Positions 1 through 10,707 are shown, counted from the stretch's first letter. The stretch: DNA of 64,000 bases from Chania multitudinisentens RB-25 (GCF_000520015.2 NZ_CP007044.2:496001-560000); one strand, 5' to 3'. Program-made: numbers and translations. The notes: a model not told the origin generated them from the letters alone.

Positions 1-3000
1 CTGCTGTTCTTGCCCGTCGTCTGCTGGCTGTTGGCTGCACTGCTGAGCAGGATATCCCGTTCAGCATTCAGCGTGGTCTCTCCACCGGCTTTCAACTGGC
101 TGCCCGCGATAGCAATATCCCCGCTGTCAGCACCGTTGCCTTTGCCGGTGGCGGTCACCGAGAGAGTATTCCCCGCCGTCAGCGTTGAACCGCTGGCCGT
201 GCTGGATTGCGTGTGTGATTCCGAGCTGGATTTCTGGCTCCCCAGCGAGGCACTGACACCGACGGTATTCTTGATATTCCCGCCTTTGGCCTGCTCCAGT
301 GCCACGGCTTGCCCAGCCTGCACGCCAGACAGCGCCGCTTTGGTGCCCTGCAACGCCGCCAGGCGGTCATCGGTCTCTTTTTGCGCCTGCTGTGCCGTGT
401 TGACTGCGGTATTCACCGCGCCACCCGCCGCACCCGACAGCGCCACCGTCAAACCGCTGGTCTTCTGCTCGAACTTTTCATCACGCCGATAACTGTCCTG
501 CCCCGGATCAATCTGTACACTGTCACCGGTCACCGACAGGTTCTGGTTGGCAATCACATCCGCGCCGCCAATATGCGCTTTACCCCCCGCCACGATGTTG
601 ACATCGCCGCCGGTACTGCCAATGGTGCTCACACTCTGGCTTTGCGTGACACCCCTTTCATCCACTTCATGCTTCGACGAGGTGCTGCCAACCGAGAAGC
701 CGATACCGCCGCTGCTCATCAGGCCGCTTTTTTTCTTCTCTTCCACACGGTGGCTCGACTGCGTTTCCGTCGCCGCCACAATCTCAACGTTATTCCCCGC
801 ATGCAGGTCGATTTGGCCGTCACCCACCACCGCCGAGCCCTTCACCGTCAGGTCGTTACCGGCCGACAGCGACACGTTATTGCCGCTCACCACGCTGCCA
901 TTGGCGGTGTGGCTGCTGTCATCCTGCCGATAACGACTCTGGCTGCTGCTCAAGAAGCCTTTACTGCTGCTGCTGCCCTGCTCGGTACGCTGCTGGTCGT
1001 CATAGCTGGCTTCCAGGTTGATATTGTTTGATGCCTGTAAGGCCACATCACCACGCTCACTCTGTACCGTACTGCCCTGCACGGTGATATCACCCTGCCT
1101 GGCTGTTACCGTTACCCCTTCCTTGGCGCTAAAGACGCTGCCCTGCGCAACATCGCTTGAACTCGTTATCTGCCGCTGGCTCTGGGTTTTGCCTACCTTG
1201 TTCTGTTCGCTGTCGCTTTCATCCAACCGCTGGCGGGCTTCTTTTATCGTCACCTGCTGGGCGTTCAGACCGATACCACCGGAGGCACTCTCCACCTGTG
1301 CCCCTTCCGCCACAAAGTCACCCCCCGCCTGAATGCTGACCCCTTGCCCACCGCTTAAGGTACTGGTGTGCAGCGTCTCCTCCCGGCGGCTGTTGCTCAC
1401 CGTCGAGGTACGGCTGTTGGCCTTCAAATGGGTATCGTTGGTGGTGGTGTCCGCCAGCAACGAGACATTCCCGCCTGCCTGTAACCCCAGTTGCCCTTCC
1501 GCCTGCACCTGGCTGCCTTGCAGAGTGATATCCTGGCCCGCTTTCAGGCTGAGGTTGCCGCCAGACGTCAGGCTGCTGCCCAACGCCTGCTGCCATTCTC
1601 CGCTCACCTGCGCCATCCGCTCCCCCGCCTCTTCCATGCCAGCGCTGGTGCGGTTGCCCATCGCCCCGGCAATCACGCTGACATCTGCCGTGCTGCTGCT
1701 GCGGGCGGTGGTGATATGCAGGCTGTTGCTCGCACTCAGGCTCAGGTTCTCTGTCGCACTGAGCTTCGCGCCCTGCAAGCTGATATCGCCCCCACTCAGG
1801 CTAAGTTCACGTGCACTCATGCTGGCCTGACGCAATGCATCCTGCAAGTTGGTACTCAGGCTGAGGCTGTCGGCCTGCACGTTGAGGGTATCGGCGCGGA
1901 TATCGCCCCCCTGGTGCAGGAAAGTACCGGTATCAATGTTCAACGCCTTGTCAGCAAACAGATTGCCCGCGTTGCTCAGGCTGCCGGTCGACAGTTGGAG
2001 ATTGCCCCCGGCAATCACCGCCCCGTCACCGGTCACGCGCACCGTGCTGTTGGCCAGATACACTTTGGGCACCCACACGGTCTGTGGCCCCTCGGCGGTG
2101 TCCACCGTCTCGCTCACCAGCCAGACGATATCCTGCTGCAAAGCTGCGATTTGGGCCGGCGTCAAGGCAACACCCGGCACCAGATGGAAATCTTCTGCCG
2201 CCTGGATACCGTTGTTCATCAGCGCCTGGTATTGCGCCATCGCATCCTCACCCTGCAACGACGGGCGGCCGGTCAGCATCAGCAGTTGCTCACGCACCAC
2301 CCGCTGTTCGTAGTAACCATCTCCCAGACGCTTGTGCACCTGACTGGGGTCATAACCCACCCGTTGTAACAGGTAATCACTGCTCAGGAACTGGTTTCTG
2401 TTGGTAAAACGCGGGTCGGTCACCACCAGGAACGGGCTATTCGCCGCCGTTTGCTGGCGGAACAGGCCATTGTTGGGGATGGTCGTCGCCACGTTGGTCA
2501 GGTGCTGCTGGTCGGTTAACGCCAGTTCTCCCGGCGTCAGTGGCCGGCTGCCCTCGGCTAGGCGCATATCGGCGGCCTGCCAGTCGCCCCCGTCAAGAGT
2601 GAGCGAGAGCGGATTGCGTTCCCACTCCGCACGTTCAGCCGCCGCCGCGTTCTGTGCCGCTTCAACGGCGCTGATTTGAGCCTGGTTGACCGTGGTATTG
2701 TCCAGATGTGCACCACTGAGTGTCACCTGACCATAACCGCTGATCACTCCGTCGATGGTGGTCAACGCCGTGGTTTCATCACGGTTAAACGTGGGATACC
2801 AGTGATTGGTGTTTCTGTCGTAGTGATCGACAATCACTTCCTGCCGCCGTTCGTTCACCGAATAGCCCCGGTTGATGATGTTGGCAGTGCCCTCAAGGGT
2901 AAGATTACCGTTGGCGCTGACAGTACTGGCATCATTCAGCAGTTGCTCGGTAATGCGCAGCACCATGTTGCCGCCCGATAACAGGAACGCGCCGATACCG

Positions 3001-6000
3001 GCGGACACCAGTTTATCGCTGGTCACCGTGCCGGTCACCGTGCGCTCACGCAGGTTATTGTAATCCGTTACAAATGGTATATTGGCAATATCCAGATGCA
3101 GTTCCGGGTTCCACTGTTCAAGCCTGCCCCGATCGTGCTCCCGCCATACGGTGTTCTGGTAAGGGGTTGGCACAAAGTTTTGCCGCTGACCGCGCGTTTC
3201 ATAGAACGTTATGGCATAGCTGCCATCGCTGTTCGGCAGTAACGCCAGGTAGTTCACCCACAAGTCAACCAGTTGCCCCTGGCTATTTTTCACCCGTACT
3301 TCCGCGCGTTTGTTGGCCGCATCAATGTTCAGCAACGTGCCATACGGGTTGCTGTCTGCCGCCGCATCATCACGGAAGGTCAACTGTTGGGTGGTAGGGG
3401 CCATGGTACTGACATCGGTATTCACCGTTGAGCCATAAGAACGCCAGTAGTAGTTGTAACGGTGCCATTTGTAGTCGCTTTTCTCCACGGCCCGCGCAAT
3501 CTCTAACCCTTCACGCAGGTTATCAAAACGCCTGGATTCCAGCGTGAGATCCCCTTCCGCTTCAATGTTACTGGCACGGTTTTCGATCAGATCGCCGCTG
3601 GAGAGGGATAACGAGCCCGCACTGTAAATCAGCGCACCGTCGCGGTTGGTTAAGCGCTCACCCGTGATCAGATCGATGTGTTCCGTGGCGGCAATCAAGG
3701 CTTCACGGCCATGGTTGTCAATAATCCGGCTGTTGATGACCAGATTATCGGCCATCAACGTCGCCTGGTTGTCCACACTGTCGGCCTGGAAGGCCAGCGT
3801 ATCCGCCTCTATGCGCCCCTGATTGAGCAATGCCCCGGTAGTCAGATGCAGTGTTTTACCCACCAGGCTGGCCAGGTTGGTGAAATGCGCACTGTGCAGC
3901 GTCAGATCCCCCGGCAGTAGCCAATCCGCCAGATTGGTCAACACCCCCGCGACGCTCAGGGTCACCGATTGGTTACTGCTTATCGTATCACCAGCACGAT
4001 GGGTGTAATCCTGCTGTACCGAAAGCGTTAACGCCTGCTGGCTGAGCAGTGTGCCACCTTGGTTATCAAACGACTGAACGCTGGCCGTTAACGCGCCGCC
4101 GCTCTGGATGTTGCCGCCTTGGTTGAACAGCGCCAGAGAAGGAACGTACCCACCGCTGATACTGAGGGCGCCATTGGCTAAAAGCGCCCCCTGGCGGTTA
4201 TCCAGCGTATCTAAACGCGATAGGGTCAAGGTGCCCGCACTTTGTACGCGGCCAGCGGTGTTATCCAGATAGCGCGTATTCAGTACCATCTGCGTGGTCC
4301 CGATCAACAGACCGCCGTCACGGTTATTCACCCCCTCAGCGGACAGGTTCAACGCGCCCTGGCTGCTGATGATCCCCTGATAACGGTTGTCGATACTCAC
4401 ACTATTGAGTGTCACATCCTGGCTGGAGATTAACTGCCCGGCCTGGTTATCCAGGCTGTTGCTGTTCAGAGTGAGAGCACCTCCGCTGTGGAGTTTACCC
4501 TGCTGGTTATTGAGGTGCCCAAGCTGATAGTGGCCCGTACCCTGGCTAATCACGGTGCCTGTCTGGTTAACCAACTGGTTGGCGGTGAGTTGGATCCCCC
4601 CCAGGCTGCTTATCACACCTTGCTGGTTCTGCAGCACATCCGTGGCTATCTGCAACGCCTGATTGGCACGCACCGTCCCTTGGGTATTATCTAATGCACC
4701 TGAGATCTGCGCATTGAGTTGCTGCTGGCTGTCGATTATCCCTTGTGTGTTCAACAACTGTGCGGCGCTGAACTGCATACCTTCGCCGCTTTGCAGCTTG
4801 CCCAGGCGGTTATCCAGGGTGCCCTTTAACGTTAATTGCAGCTGTTTCTGGCTGTACAGCAAGCCGTTTTGCCGGTTATCGATATCCTGAGCCTGAATAG
4901 AGAGCTGTTCACCCGCCAGCAGTTGCCCGCCCGCATTATGTAGCACACCCGCAGGCGTGCTGTTAGCCAACCCTTGTAGCCAAAGGTGCGCCTGTGCGCT
5001 GATTTTACCCCCTTGGTTATACACATCCTGTACCGTGCGCAGTATCAGGTTGCCCGCAGACTGGAGAGTGCCGTGCTGGTTATCCCAGCTCGTCACGCTC
5101 AGGTCGGCATCCTGTTGGCTGACGATTTGCCCATCACGGTTATCAACGCCTTGGCTGGCTAGCGTCAATGTGCCCAGGCTGCCAATCCACCCTTGAGTGT
5201 TGAAGATATTTTCAGCCTGTAAGCGCTGTGCCCGCTGGCTGATAATGTTGCCATTGCGGTTATCCAAGGCGCGGGTGAACTGCATATCCAGCGAGCCTAA
5301 CGCCTCGATTTCACCCTGTGTATTAACCAGATTAAGCGCACGTAGCGTGCTGCTGCCACCGCTGGCCAGCTTTCCGCCCTGGTTGTCCAAGGCTCCGGCA
5401 AGGTCTACTGTCAATGCCTGTTGGCTTTGCACCCATCCCTGCTGCCGGTTGTTGAGCTGCCCGCCAGACAGTGACAAGTCTCCACCGCTCAGCAGCTTGC
5501 CTTCATCATTATTGAACAGGCTGAGTGCGCCACCTTGCCAAGACAAATCCTGTTGCGCCGTTAAGAAACCCGCCTGGTTATCAACATTGCCCGTGGTACG
5601 GAGAACCAACCCACCGCCAGATTGCAGCTTGCCTGCCGCATTGTTCAGGCTGCCCACCGCGACGTTCGCCTGCTTCGCCCCCAGCGCGGTGCCCTTGCGG
5701 TTATCCCACTCACCTGCAGTGCTGATATCCAGCGTTTCCCCGGCTTCTATCAGCCCTTGCTGGTTGTCGATAAACTCTTGTGCATCAAGGCGTAATCCCC
5801 CTTGGCTCACCAGTAAACCCTGCGCGTTGTGCAGCGCCTGAGTGGTGAGTTGCAGGTTCTGGCCACGGATCTCACCGGCACGGTTATTCACCGCGGCCTG
5901 GCTGTTCAGGGCCAGATCCCCACCGGCAAGCAGCTTGCCCTGGTTATTGTTCACCCCACGTTGTGCCGTAAGTACCAGGTGTGATTGGCTTTGCAGCGTC

Positions 6001-7793
6001 CCCTGTTGGTTATCCAACGTACCGAGTTCTAACTGCAAACTGCCGTTGCTGCCCACGACGCCAGAGTGGTTGACCAATAAATCGCTCACTCGCCAATGCT
6101 GCGCCGTGCCGTCCAACGCCACCAGCCGCCCACGCAGGTTATTGAGCGTGCGGGTATTCAGATTGAGTTGCTGGGCTTCGATGCTGCCATCGGTATTATC
6201 CAGCTCGCCCGTGAGCGCGAAGCGGCTTTCACCGGTTCCCACCTGTGACCAGACACCCGCTTGGTTGAACAAGCTGTTGGCAGTGATTTGCCAACGCCCC
6301 GCACGGATTTGTGCCTGCTGCGTGTCAACATTGCCTTGGCTGTTCACCGTGAATTGCTGGCTGTCTACCTGCGCCTGTTGTAAAGCTACATCTCCGGCCC
6401 GTGCGGTCAATACCGCCTGCTCTGCGGCCAAGCGGCTTTGGCTTAAATCCACCCGTCGACCGGTAACACTGATCTTTTTCTGGCTCAGCAGGCTGCCACT
6501 GGCACGAATATCCCCCTGGCTGTCGAGAGTGAGATCGGCCGGACGAATAAGCGTGCTGTTCGCATCGCTGCCCGCCAAAAGATGCCCGCTGCTCTGGATA
6601 CCCTGTTCCGAACGCAGCGTGACATTGCCCGCCGCTGCCAGCGTGCCGGACTGCGTGATCTTACCCTGGCGGCTTTGCACGGTAAGCTCGCCACCGCTGT
6701 GCAGTTTGCCCTGGTGCTCCACGCTGTCTCTGGCGGTTAACGTAATATCTCCCCCAGCCTGGGTGTTAGGCTCTGTCGTACCCGCCTGCCAGATGAGTTT
6801 TCCTTCGCTGCTCACCACCAGGGTCTTTTCGGCTTGCAGATGCCCGCCCTGATTACGTACCCCCACCCCGGCCTCGGTACCCACCATGCGAATATGACCA
6901 CTGTACATGCCGCCCATCTGGCCCATATCGATCGCCACGTCAGGCACGCTATCGCCAGCAGCGGCCAGCGCGGTGACCGTCTTGCCGTCCGCACCGATCT
7001 GATTACGCCCAGCCACCACCGAAACGGCTTCTTTCGCCCAGATCCCGCTGTTCACCTGCACCGCACGTGCCAGGATATCGACATATTCAGTATCGTGGCG
7101 CGAGTCACCATTAAGACCACCGCCTTCAACCTGGATCACCCCACGTTCGACCTGATAACCGGCCACGCTGCCGTCCGCGTTCAGTTGGGGTTTGCCGGTG
7201 GTCAATGTCATACGCCCGGCATTGATAGTGCCACAGCCATCACACAGAATGCCTGCTGGGTTAGCCACCACCACCTGTGCCTTACCGCCCGCCACCTCCA
7301 GAAAACCGCGTAGCTGGCTGGGGTTATTGCTGTTCACTTCATTAATAATGACTTTGGCCGGTGCCGCATTCGGATCAAGTTTGGCGTTGCCCTGGATATA
7401 CCCCGCCAATTGGGTGGAGGTCATCACCGCAGAGTTGTTGAGGATGGCACCTTGTGGGCCCACATCAAACTGTTGGTAGCGGTTATGCGAGACGCCAGCC
7501 TGATTCGGCGCATTGATATTGACCTGTGGCAGCCCATTTTGAGTGGTGATCACCTCCGGGCGCTGTGCAGCCGCCTGTTGACCATCGGCCACGATACCGT
7601 TGGCCAGCACCGGCTCGGCAAACAGGGCCAGCCCAATCAGCAACATGGCAGGGCGCAGCGTTACCCACAGGCGAGCGCCCCCATTACTGCGGCTTTGCCC
7701 AGGCATTGTGCTACAACTGCGGGCCAGTTCTGATACCACCCTCAGCTCACCCTGAGTACGGCTGAAAATGATGCGGTAGCAATGTTTGTTCAT
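1..7793 (-). CDS. Giant TpsA exoprotein (filamentous haemagglutinin / HecA / CdiA-like), C-terminus beyond window
   Basis: The frame is open from an ATG at 7793 to the window edge, about 2597 codons, so the C-terminus is missing. The first 25 residues are an extended signal peptide region (begins MNKHCYRIIF, ends VVSELARS), followed by a hydrophobic stretch and a likely cut after VLA near residue 64. Residues about 85-200 form the two-partner-secretion domain, with NEVNSNNPSQLRGF near 151 and ANPAGI near 178. After that come many short repeats with a DNxxG/NNxxG core (for example LDNRQG, VDNQAG), as in filamentous haemagglutinins. A conserved block (YDPSQVHKRLGDGYYEQR) and late haemagglutinin repeats (DILLSSAANSQQT) follow. 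The protein should be exported by the TpsB gene 62 bp upstream and act at the cell surface as an adhesin or contact-dependent inhibition toxin carrier. Which of the two cannot be decided, because any toxin domain lies outside the window. Confidence 0.93.
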   Translation of the reverse strand, partial: MNKHCYRIIFSRTQGELRVVSELARSCSTMPGQSRSNGGARLWVTLRPAMLLIGLALFAEPVLANGIVADGQQAAAQRPEVITTQNGLPQVNINAPNQAGVSHNRYQQFDVGPQGAILNNSAVMTSTQLAGYIQGNAKLDPNAAPAKVIINEVNSNNPSQLRGFLEVAGGKAQVVVANPAGILCDGCGTINAGRMTLTTGKPQLNADGSVAGYQVERGVIQVEGGGLNGDSRHDTEYVDILARAVQVNSGIWAKEAVSVVAGRNQIGADGKTVTALAAAGDSVPDVAIDMGQMGGMYSGHIRMVGTEAGVGVRNQGGHLQAEKTLVVSSEGKLIWQAGTTEPNTQAGGDITLTARDSVEHQGKLHSGGELTVQSRQGKITQSGTLAAAGNVTLRSEQGIQSSGHLLAGSDANSTLIRPADLTLDSQGDIRASGSLLSQKKISVTGRRVDLSQSRLAAEQAVLTARAGDVALQQAQVDSQQFTVNSQGNVDTQQAQIRAGRWQITANSLFNQAGVWSQVGTGESRFALTGELDNTDGSIEAQQLNLNTRTLNNLRGRLVALDGTAQHWRVSDLLVNHSGVVGSNGSLQLELGTLDNQQGTLQSQSHLVLTAQRGVNNNQGKLLAGGDLALNSQAAVNNRAGEIRGQNLQLTTQALHNAQGLLVSQGGLRLDAQEFIDNQQGLIEAGETLDISTAGEWDNRKGTALGAKQANVAVGSLNNAAGKLQSGGGLVLRTTGNVDNQAGFLTAQQDLSWQGGALSLFNNDEGKLLSGGDLSLSGGQLNNRQQGWVQSQQALTVDLAGALDNQGGKLASGGSSTLRALNLVNTQGEIEALGSLDMQFTRALDNRNGNIISQRAQRLQAENIFNTQGWIGSLGTLTLASQGVDNRDGQIVSQQDADLSVTSWDNQHGTLQSAGNLILRTVQDVYNQGGKISAQAHLWLQGLANSTPAGVLHNAGGQLLAGEQLSIQAQDIDNRQNGLLYSQKQLQLTLKGTLDNRLGKLQSGEGMQFSAAQLLNTQGIIDSQQQLNAQISGALDNTQGTVRANQALQIATDVLQNQQGVISSLGGIQLTANQLVNQTGTVISQGTGHYQLGHLNNQQGKLHSGGALTLNSNSLDNQAGQLISSQDVTLNSVSIDNRYQGIISSQGALNLSAEGVNNRDGGLLIGTTQMVLNTRYLDNTAGRVQSAGTLTLSRLDTLDNRQGALLANGALSISGGYVPSLALFNQGGNIQSGGALTASVQSFDNQGGTLLSQQALTLSVQQDYTHRAGDTISSNQSVTLSVAGVLTNLADWLLPGDLTLHSAHFTNLASLVGKTLHLTTGALLNQGRIEADTLAFQADSVDNQATLMADNLVINSRIIDNHGREALIAATEHIDLITGERLTNRDGALIYSAGSLSLSSGDLIENRASNIEAEGDLTLESRRFDNLREGLEIARAVEKSDYKWHRYNYYWRSYGSTVNTDVSTMAPTTQQLTFRDDAAADSNPYGTLLNIDAANKRAEVRVKNSQGQLVDLWVNYLALLPNSDGSYAITFYETRGQRQNFVPTPYQNTVWREHDRGRLEQWNPELHLDIANIPFVTDYNNLRERTVTGTVTSDKLVSAGIGAFLLSGGNMVLRITEQLLNDASTVSANGNLTLEGTANIINRGYSVNERRQEVIVDHYDRNTNHWYPTFNRDETTALTTIDGVISGYGQVTLSGAHLDNTTVNQAQISAVEAAQNAAAAERAEWERNPLSLTLDGGDWQAADMRLAEGSRPLTPGELALTDQQHLTNVATTIPNNGLFRQQTAANSPFLVVTDPRFTNRNQFLSSDYLLQRVGYDPSQVHKRLGDGYYEQRVVREQLLMLTGRPSLQGEDAMAQYQALMNNGIQAAEDFHLVPGVALTPAQIAALQQDIVWLVSETVDTAEGPQTVWVPKVYLANSTVRVTGDGAVIAGGNLQLSTGSLSNAGNLFADKALNIDTGTFLHQGGDIRADTLNVQADSLSLSTNLQDALRQASMSARELSLSGGDISLQGAKLSATENLSLSASNSLHITTARSSSTADVSVIAGAMGNRTSAGMEEAGERMAQVSGEWQQALGSSLTSGGNLSLKAGQDITLQGSQVQAEGQLGLQAGGNVSLLADTTTNDTHLKANSRTSTVSNSRREETLHTSTLSGGQGVSIQAGGDFVAEGAQVESASGGIGLNAQQVTIKEARQRLDESDSEQNKVGKTQSQRQITSSSDVAQGSVFSAKEGVTVTARQGDITVQGSTVQSERGDVALQASNNINLEASYDDQQRTEQGSSSSKGFLSSSQSRYRQDDSSHTANGSVVSGNNVSLSAGNDLTVKGSAVVGDGQIDLHAGNNVEIVAATETQSSHRVEEKKKSGLMSSGGIGFSVGSTSSKHEVDERGVTQSQSVSTIGSTGGDVNIVAGGKAHIGGADVIANQNLSVTGDSVQIDPGQDSYRRDEKFEQKTSGLTVALSGAAGGAVNTAVNTAQQAQKETDDRLAALQGTKAALSGVQAGQAVALEQAKGGNIKNTVGVSASLGSQKSSSESHTQSSTASGSTLTAGNTLSVTATGKGNGADSGDIAIAGSQLKAGGETTLNAERDILLSSAANSQQTTGKNS

Positions 7794-7855
7794 GGAGCGA
7801 ATTCTCTAATCAAATCGGTAAAAGGTCTTTGCCTGTTTGCGTATTGCAGTGGCCG

Positions 7856-9580
7856 CTAGAATTGCAGGTTGAGGCTGAAGCCCGCTGTCACACCCGAGGT
7901 GTGGAAGCTTTCTGGCTTGTAAAGCGGTACGCCAGTAAACAGGTCGTAACTGAAACGCTGCCACAGTGCCCCCCGCAAACCCAGGGCACTCCCCACCAAT
8001 TGCTGGCCGGCCAGATGACGGGTTCCTGGGCCATCCACCCGGCCATAATCCACGCCCCAATAAAGTTCATGGCCGCTGGAGAACATGTTCCAGGCCAGTT
8101 CGTTGCGCCAAACCAGGCCTTTCTCGCCAGACAGGCTTTGCTCGCCATCAAACCCGCGCACGGTATAGCGCCCGGCAATGGCCAGGCGATCTTGCGGCGT
8201 CAGCGGGGAGCGGCTCCATTGCCCACGCAGGCTGGTGTTGTAACGCCAGGATTGGTTGGCCCACTGGAAAGGCTGGTTGAGGCTGATATCCCCTATCAGC
8301 ATGTTGGGCCGTGACGTACCGCCGTTATAAGACTCTTCCGGCGCAGGCAGCGCACCAAATGCACCGATGCCACGCCGCCAGTTGAGATTGGCATCCAGGG
8401 TGGCATCACCGAGATAGCTGTGCTGATTGAGCCCCAGTTCCCAGCCAAAGACGCGGCGTTCTTGATCTGTAAGCTCAATGTCGGCCATGGCATTGGTAGA
8501 ATGGCGGTAGTAACCACGCAGGCTGAGGGTGGTTTTGTGAGACTGATCACGGAATAGCAGACGGGAAACCGTGAGCTGCGTATTTTCGGTTTTACCGCTG
8601 TAGCTGAGGATCTCGTTAGCATTAGCGATATTCTGGTGGTAAGTGTAATCGTTATAATTGGCTGAGAAGCTCCAATATCCCACCGGAAGGGTGTAATTCA
8701 CCGTATGGGAACGGCTGTCGTAAGGCCCATCGCGAAACAGGCTGCGGCCCAGGTTGACATAGAACAGATCGTTCTGGGCAAAGGGGGCATCAATCGACAG
8801 CGTAGTTGAACCCTGGTATTTGCCGGTGCTTTCAGAGCCGCTGTCATCCAACCCCACGCTGAGACGGAACGGTCGGCCCTCTTTCCAGGTGATCAGCAAG
8901 TCACTGGTGGCTTCTTGTGCACCCGGCACAATCTGGATATCGGCCTCAGCATTGGGCACGCGTTTGAAGTTCTCCAATGCCTGTTCAATATCACGCAGGT
9001 TAAGAATATCCCCGCTCTTGGCTGGCACCGCATTCCATAATCTGGCGCGGTAAGATACCGGCTCCACAAAGCGAATATTGGCAATGCGGCCAGGCTGAAG
9101 CTGGAGCGTAAACACCCCTTTGGTGAGATCCTGCTCTTGCGCCATCACACGCGTGGTGACATACCCCTGTTCCAGAATGGCATTCTGCACCTTGTTGATG
9201 ACCAGCAGAATACCTTGCGAACCTAAACAGCGGCCCTGTGCATCCTGAACCGCGTTCAGTGCCCATTGAAAACGGTTGGCGGCGTCTCCTGCCAATGTGA
9301 AGGTATTAATCGTAAAACAGGGGGATTCATTGGTGGGATAATCCGGTAATGGCGCCGTTGGCCGATCAAGCCGAACATCGTTTTGCGGGGTATTCTGTTG
9401 CTGTAAGGCGCGTTCCCGTTCCTGCTGTCGGATTTGCTCCTGGGCATCAATGGCTGCTGCATTTTGCGACACGGCAGGTGAGAGCATACTGGCTGACACC
9501 CACGCCATAGGGTGTAAAGCCAGACAAGCCAGACTGGCACCAAACAGGCGCACCAAAGGCGCCACATTATTGCGGTTCAT
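7856..9580 (-). CDS. TpsB outer-membrane transporter (ShlB/FhaC/HecB family)
   Basis: A 574-residue Omp85-superfamily pore for two-partner secretion that exports the adjacent TpsA. The N-terminus has a signal peptide and then a Q/R/E-rich linker (QQERERALQQQ). POTRA-type sequence follows (FTINTFTLAGDAANRF, then ILEQGYVTTRV). The C-terminal part is a beta-barrel, with the family's VRGF motif (RYTVRGFDGEQSLSGEKG) and a terminal phenylalanine (SLNLQF). The start at 9580 is chosen because it is an ATG with AAGGG about 8 bases upstream. A TTG at 9604 is in frame but less likely. The gene precedes tpsA in the same direction, so the two are almost certainly co-transcribed. Confidence 0.93.
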   Translation of the reverse strand: MNRNNVAPLVRLFGASLACLALHPMAWVSASMLSPAVSQNAAAIDAQEQIRQQERERALQQQNTPQNDVRLDRPTAPLPDYPTNESPCFTINTFTLAGDAANRFQWALNAVQDAQGRCLGSQGILLVINKVQNAILEQGYVTTRVMAQEQDLTKGVFTLQLQPGRIANIRFVEPVSYRARLWNAVPAKSGDILNLRDIEQALENFKRVPNAEADIQIVPGAQEATSDLLITWKEGRPFRLSVGLDDSGSESTGKYQGSTTLSIDAPFAQNDLFYVNLGRSLFRDGPYDSRSHTVNYTLPVGYWSFSANYNDYTYHQNIANANEILSYSGKTENTQLTVSRLLFRDQSHKTTLSLRGYYRHSTNAMADIELTDQERRVFGWELGLNQHSYLGDATLDANLNWRRGIGAFGALPAPEESYNGGTSRPNMLIGDISLNQPFQWANQSWRYNTSLRGQWSRSPLTPQDRLAIAGRYTVRGFDGEQSLSGEKGLVWRNELAWNMFSSGHELYWGVDYGRVDGPGTRHLAGQQLVGSALGLRGALWQRFSYDLFTGVPLYKPESFHTSGVTAGFSLNLQF

Positions 9581-9970
9581 CCCTGTAACCCTTAATAAAT
9601 TCAAATAAATTTAACGCAGTTAATGCTTATAAATACAAAGCCTTGAACAGGCTGTAATTAAGGTGACAGCATTTGCGGCCATCACCATGCCGCCCTGACC
9701 AGCAGGAGATCTAATATAGAGAGCACTCAGAATAGTGGGCGGAAAGCGTGGGGATGATACCTGATAAAGAGATATTTACAATTGTCTAGGAAAAATAGTG
9801 TTCAGCGGCACTAAACGATATGCAAGTGCTGGCACCACGTGAACCCGATATAGACCTTTTTAGCAGAAGATAAACATATTAATGCCAATCATGTTGAATG
9901 AAATGGACGCAAAGGGTAATGGAGCGAGGCGCATGTGACAATAGCCCTTGCATCAGCGGCCATCAGCACA
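9581..9970. promoter_or_regulatory. Leader and promoter region of the two-partner secretion operon
   Basis: About 390 bases between the tpsB start and the end of the next upstream gene. The part nearest tpsB is AT-rich (9590-9650), which suits a promoter. I could not assign a confident -35/-10 pair or operator, and there is no credible ORF. Confidence 0.35.
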
Positions 9971-10597
9971 TCAGGCGCAGCGGTATACCGGCACGGAACG
10001 CAGGGTGCCAGTAAGACTGTCACCTACCTGTACCTCCGAGGTCATAATACGCATTCCCTTCCTCCGAAGTACCGCTACATCGGCCGCAATACGCTGTATA
10101 CCGAACCAGAACAGACCGTCCAGCGCCGTCACCGCCAGTCCGTTCTCCAGCGCCCGCTTAAGCCGCTCGCGCGGCACTTTGATTTCCCTGGCAATCTCCC
10201 GGTAAGGCGTAGCAGTCTCGCCTGACGAGCCTTCCCGGCAAATGCGGGTTGACAGACGGTATTGAAATTCATCCGGTATCTTACTTAAATCAGACTTCAC
10301 GCTGTAAACACAGCCAAAACGCCTGCCGTTAAACACGGCGCTTTTCTGACTGAGTGGCAGTTCATCACGCAGCCCAGCAATCAGTTGTGGGGCACGCACC
10401 AGCAGCAAACGAAAAGGCAGCTCAAAGCTGGTGACGTAATCCACATTCAATAAAGCGATACGCAGACGCTCTGTACTCCCCGCCCGTACCTGACGGCATT
10501 CGTCGATGACTTCAGCCCACTGCTGCGCAATACGCGGTGTTTCATTAACGTCTGCGAAGCTGTACTTTTCAATCTGGTAATCAATACGTTCGGCCAT
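9971..10597 (-). CDS. Unrecognised 208-residue protein, possible winged-helix regulator
   Basis: I do not recognise this family firmly. The start has a good ribosome site (AAAGGAAA). The protein is soluble, without signal peptide or membrane segment. The C-terminal half looks like a helix-turn-helix: YREIAREIKVPRERLKRALENGL near residues 130-155, then a segment (VAVLRRKGMRIMTSEVQVGD) resembling the end of winged helix domains in which the 'wing' follows an RRKG turn. It lies directly upstream of tpsB on the same strand, about 390 bases away. A role in controlling the secretion operon is possible but only inferred from position. Confidence 0.6.
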   Translation of the reverse strand: MAERIDYQIEKYSFADVNETPRIAQQWAEVIDECRQVRAGSTERLRIALLNVDYVTSFELPFRLLLVRAPQLIAGLRDELPLSQKSAVFNGRRFGCVYSVKSDLSKIPDEFQYRLSTRICREGSSGETATPYREIAREIKVPRERLKRALENGLAVTALDGLFWFGIQRIAADVAVLRRKGMRIMTSEVQVGDSLTGTLRSVPVYRCA

Positions 10598-10707
10598 GCG
10601 GGTTTCCTTTCACTTGCCTATCGGTCACTCTATCAACAGGCAACGTTCAAATGAAGCCTGCCGGTTATGGGCCGATGACAATCTGGCAGGCAATAAAGCC
10701 CCCATTA

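Noticed and set aside
5197..6852. Long plus-strand open frames across the two-partner exoprotein
   Set aside because: They are antisense to the continuous minus-strand tpsA frame, without signal, domain or ribosome site. The bias comes from tpsA codon use.
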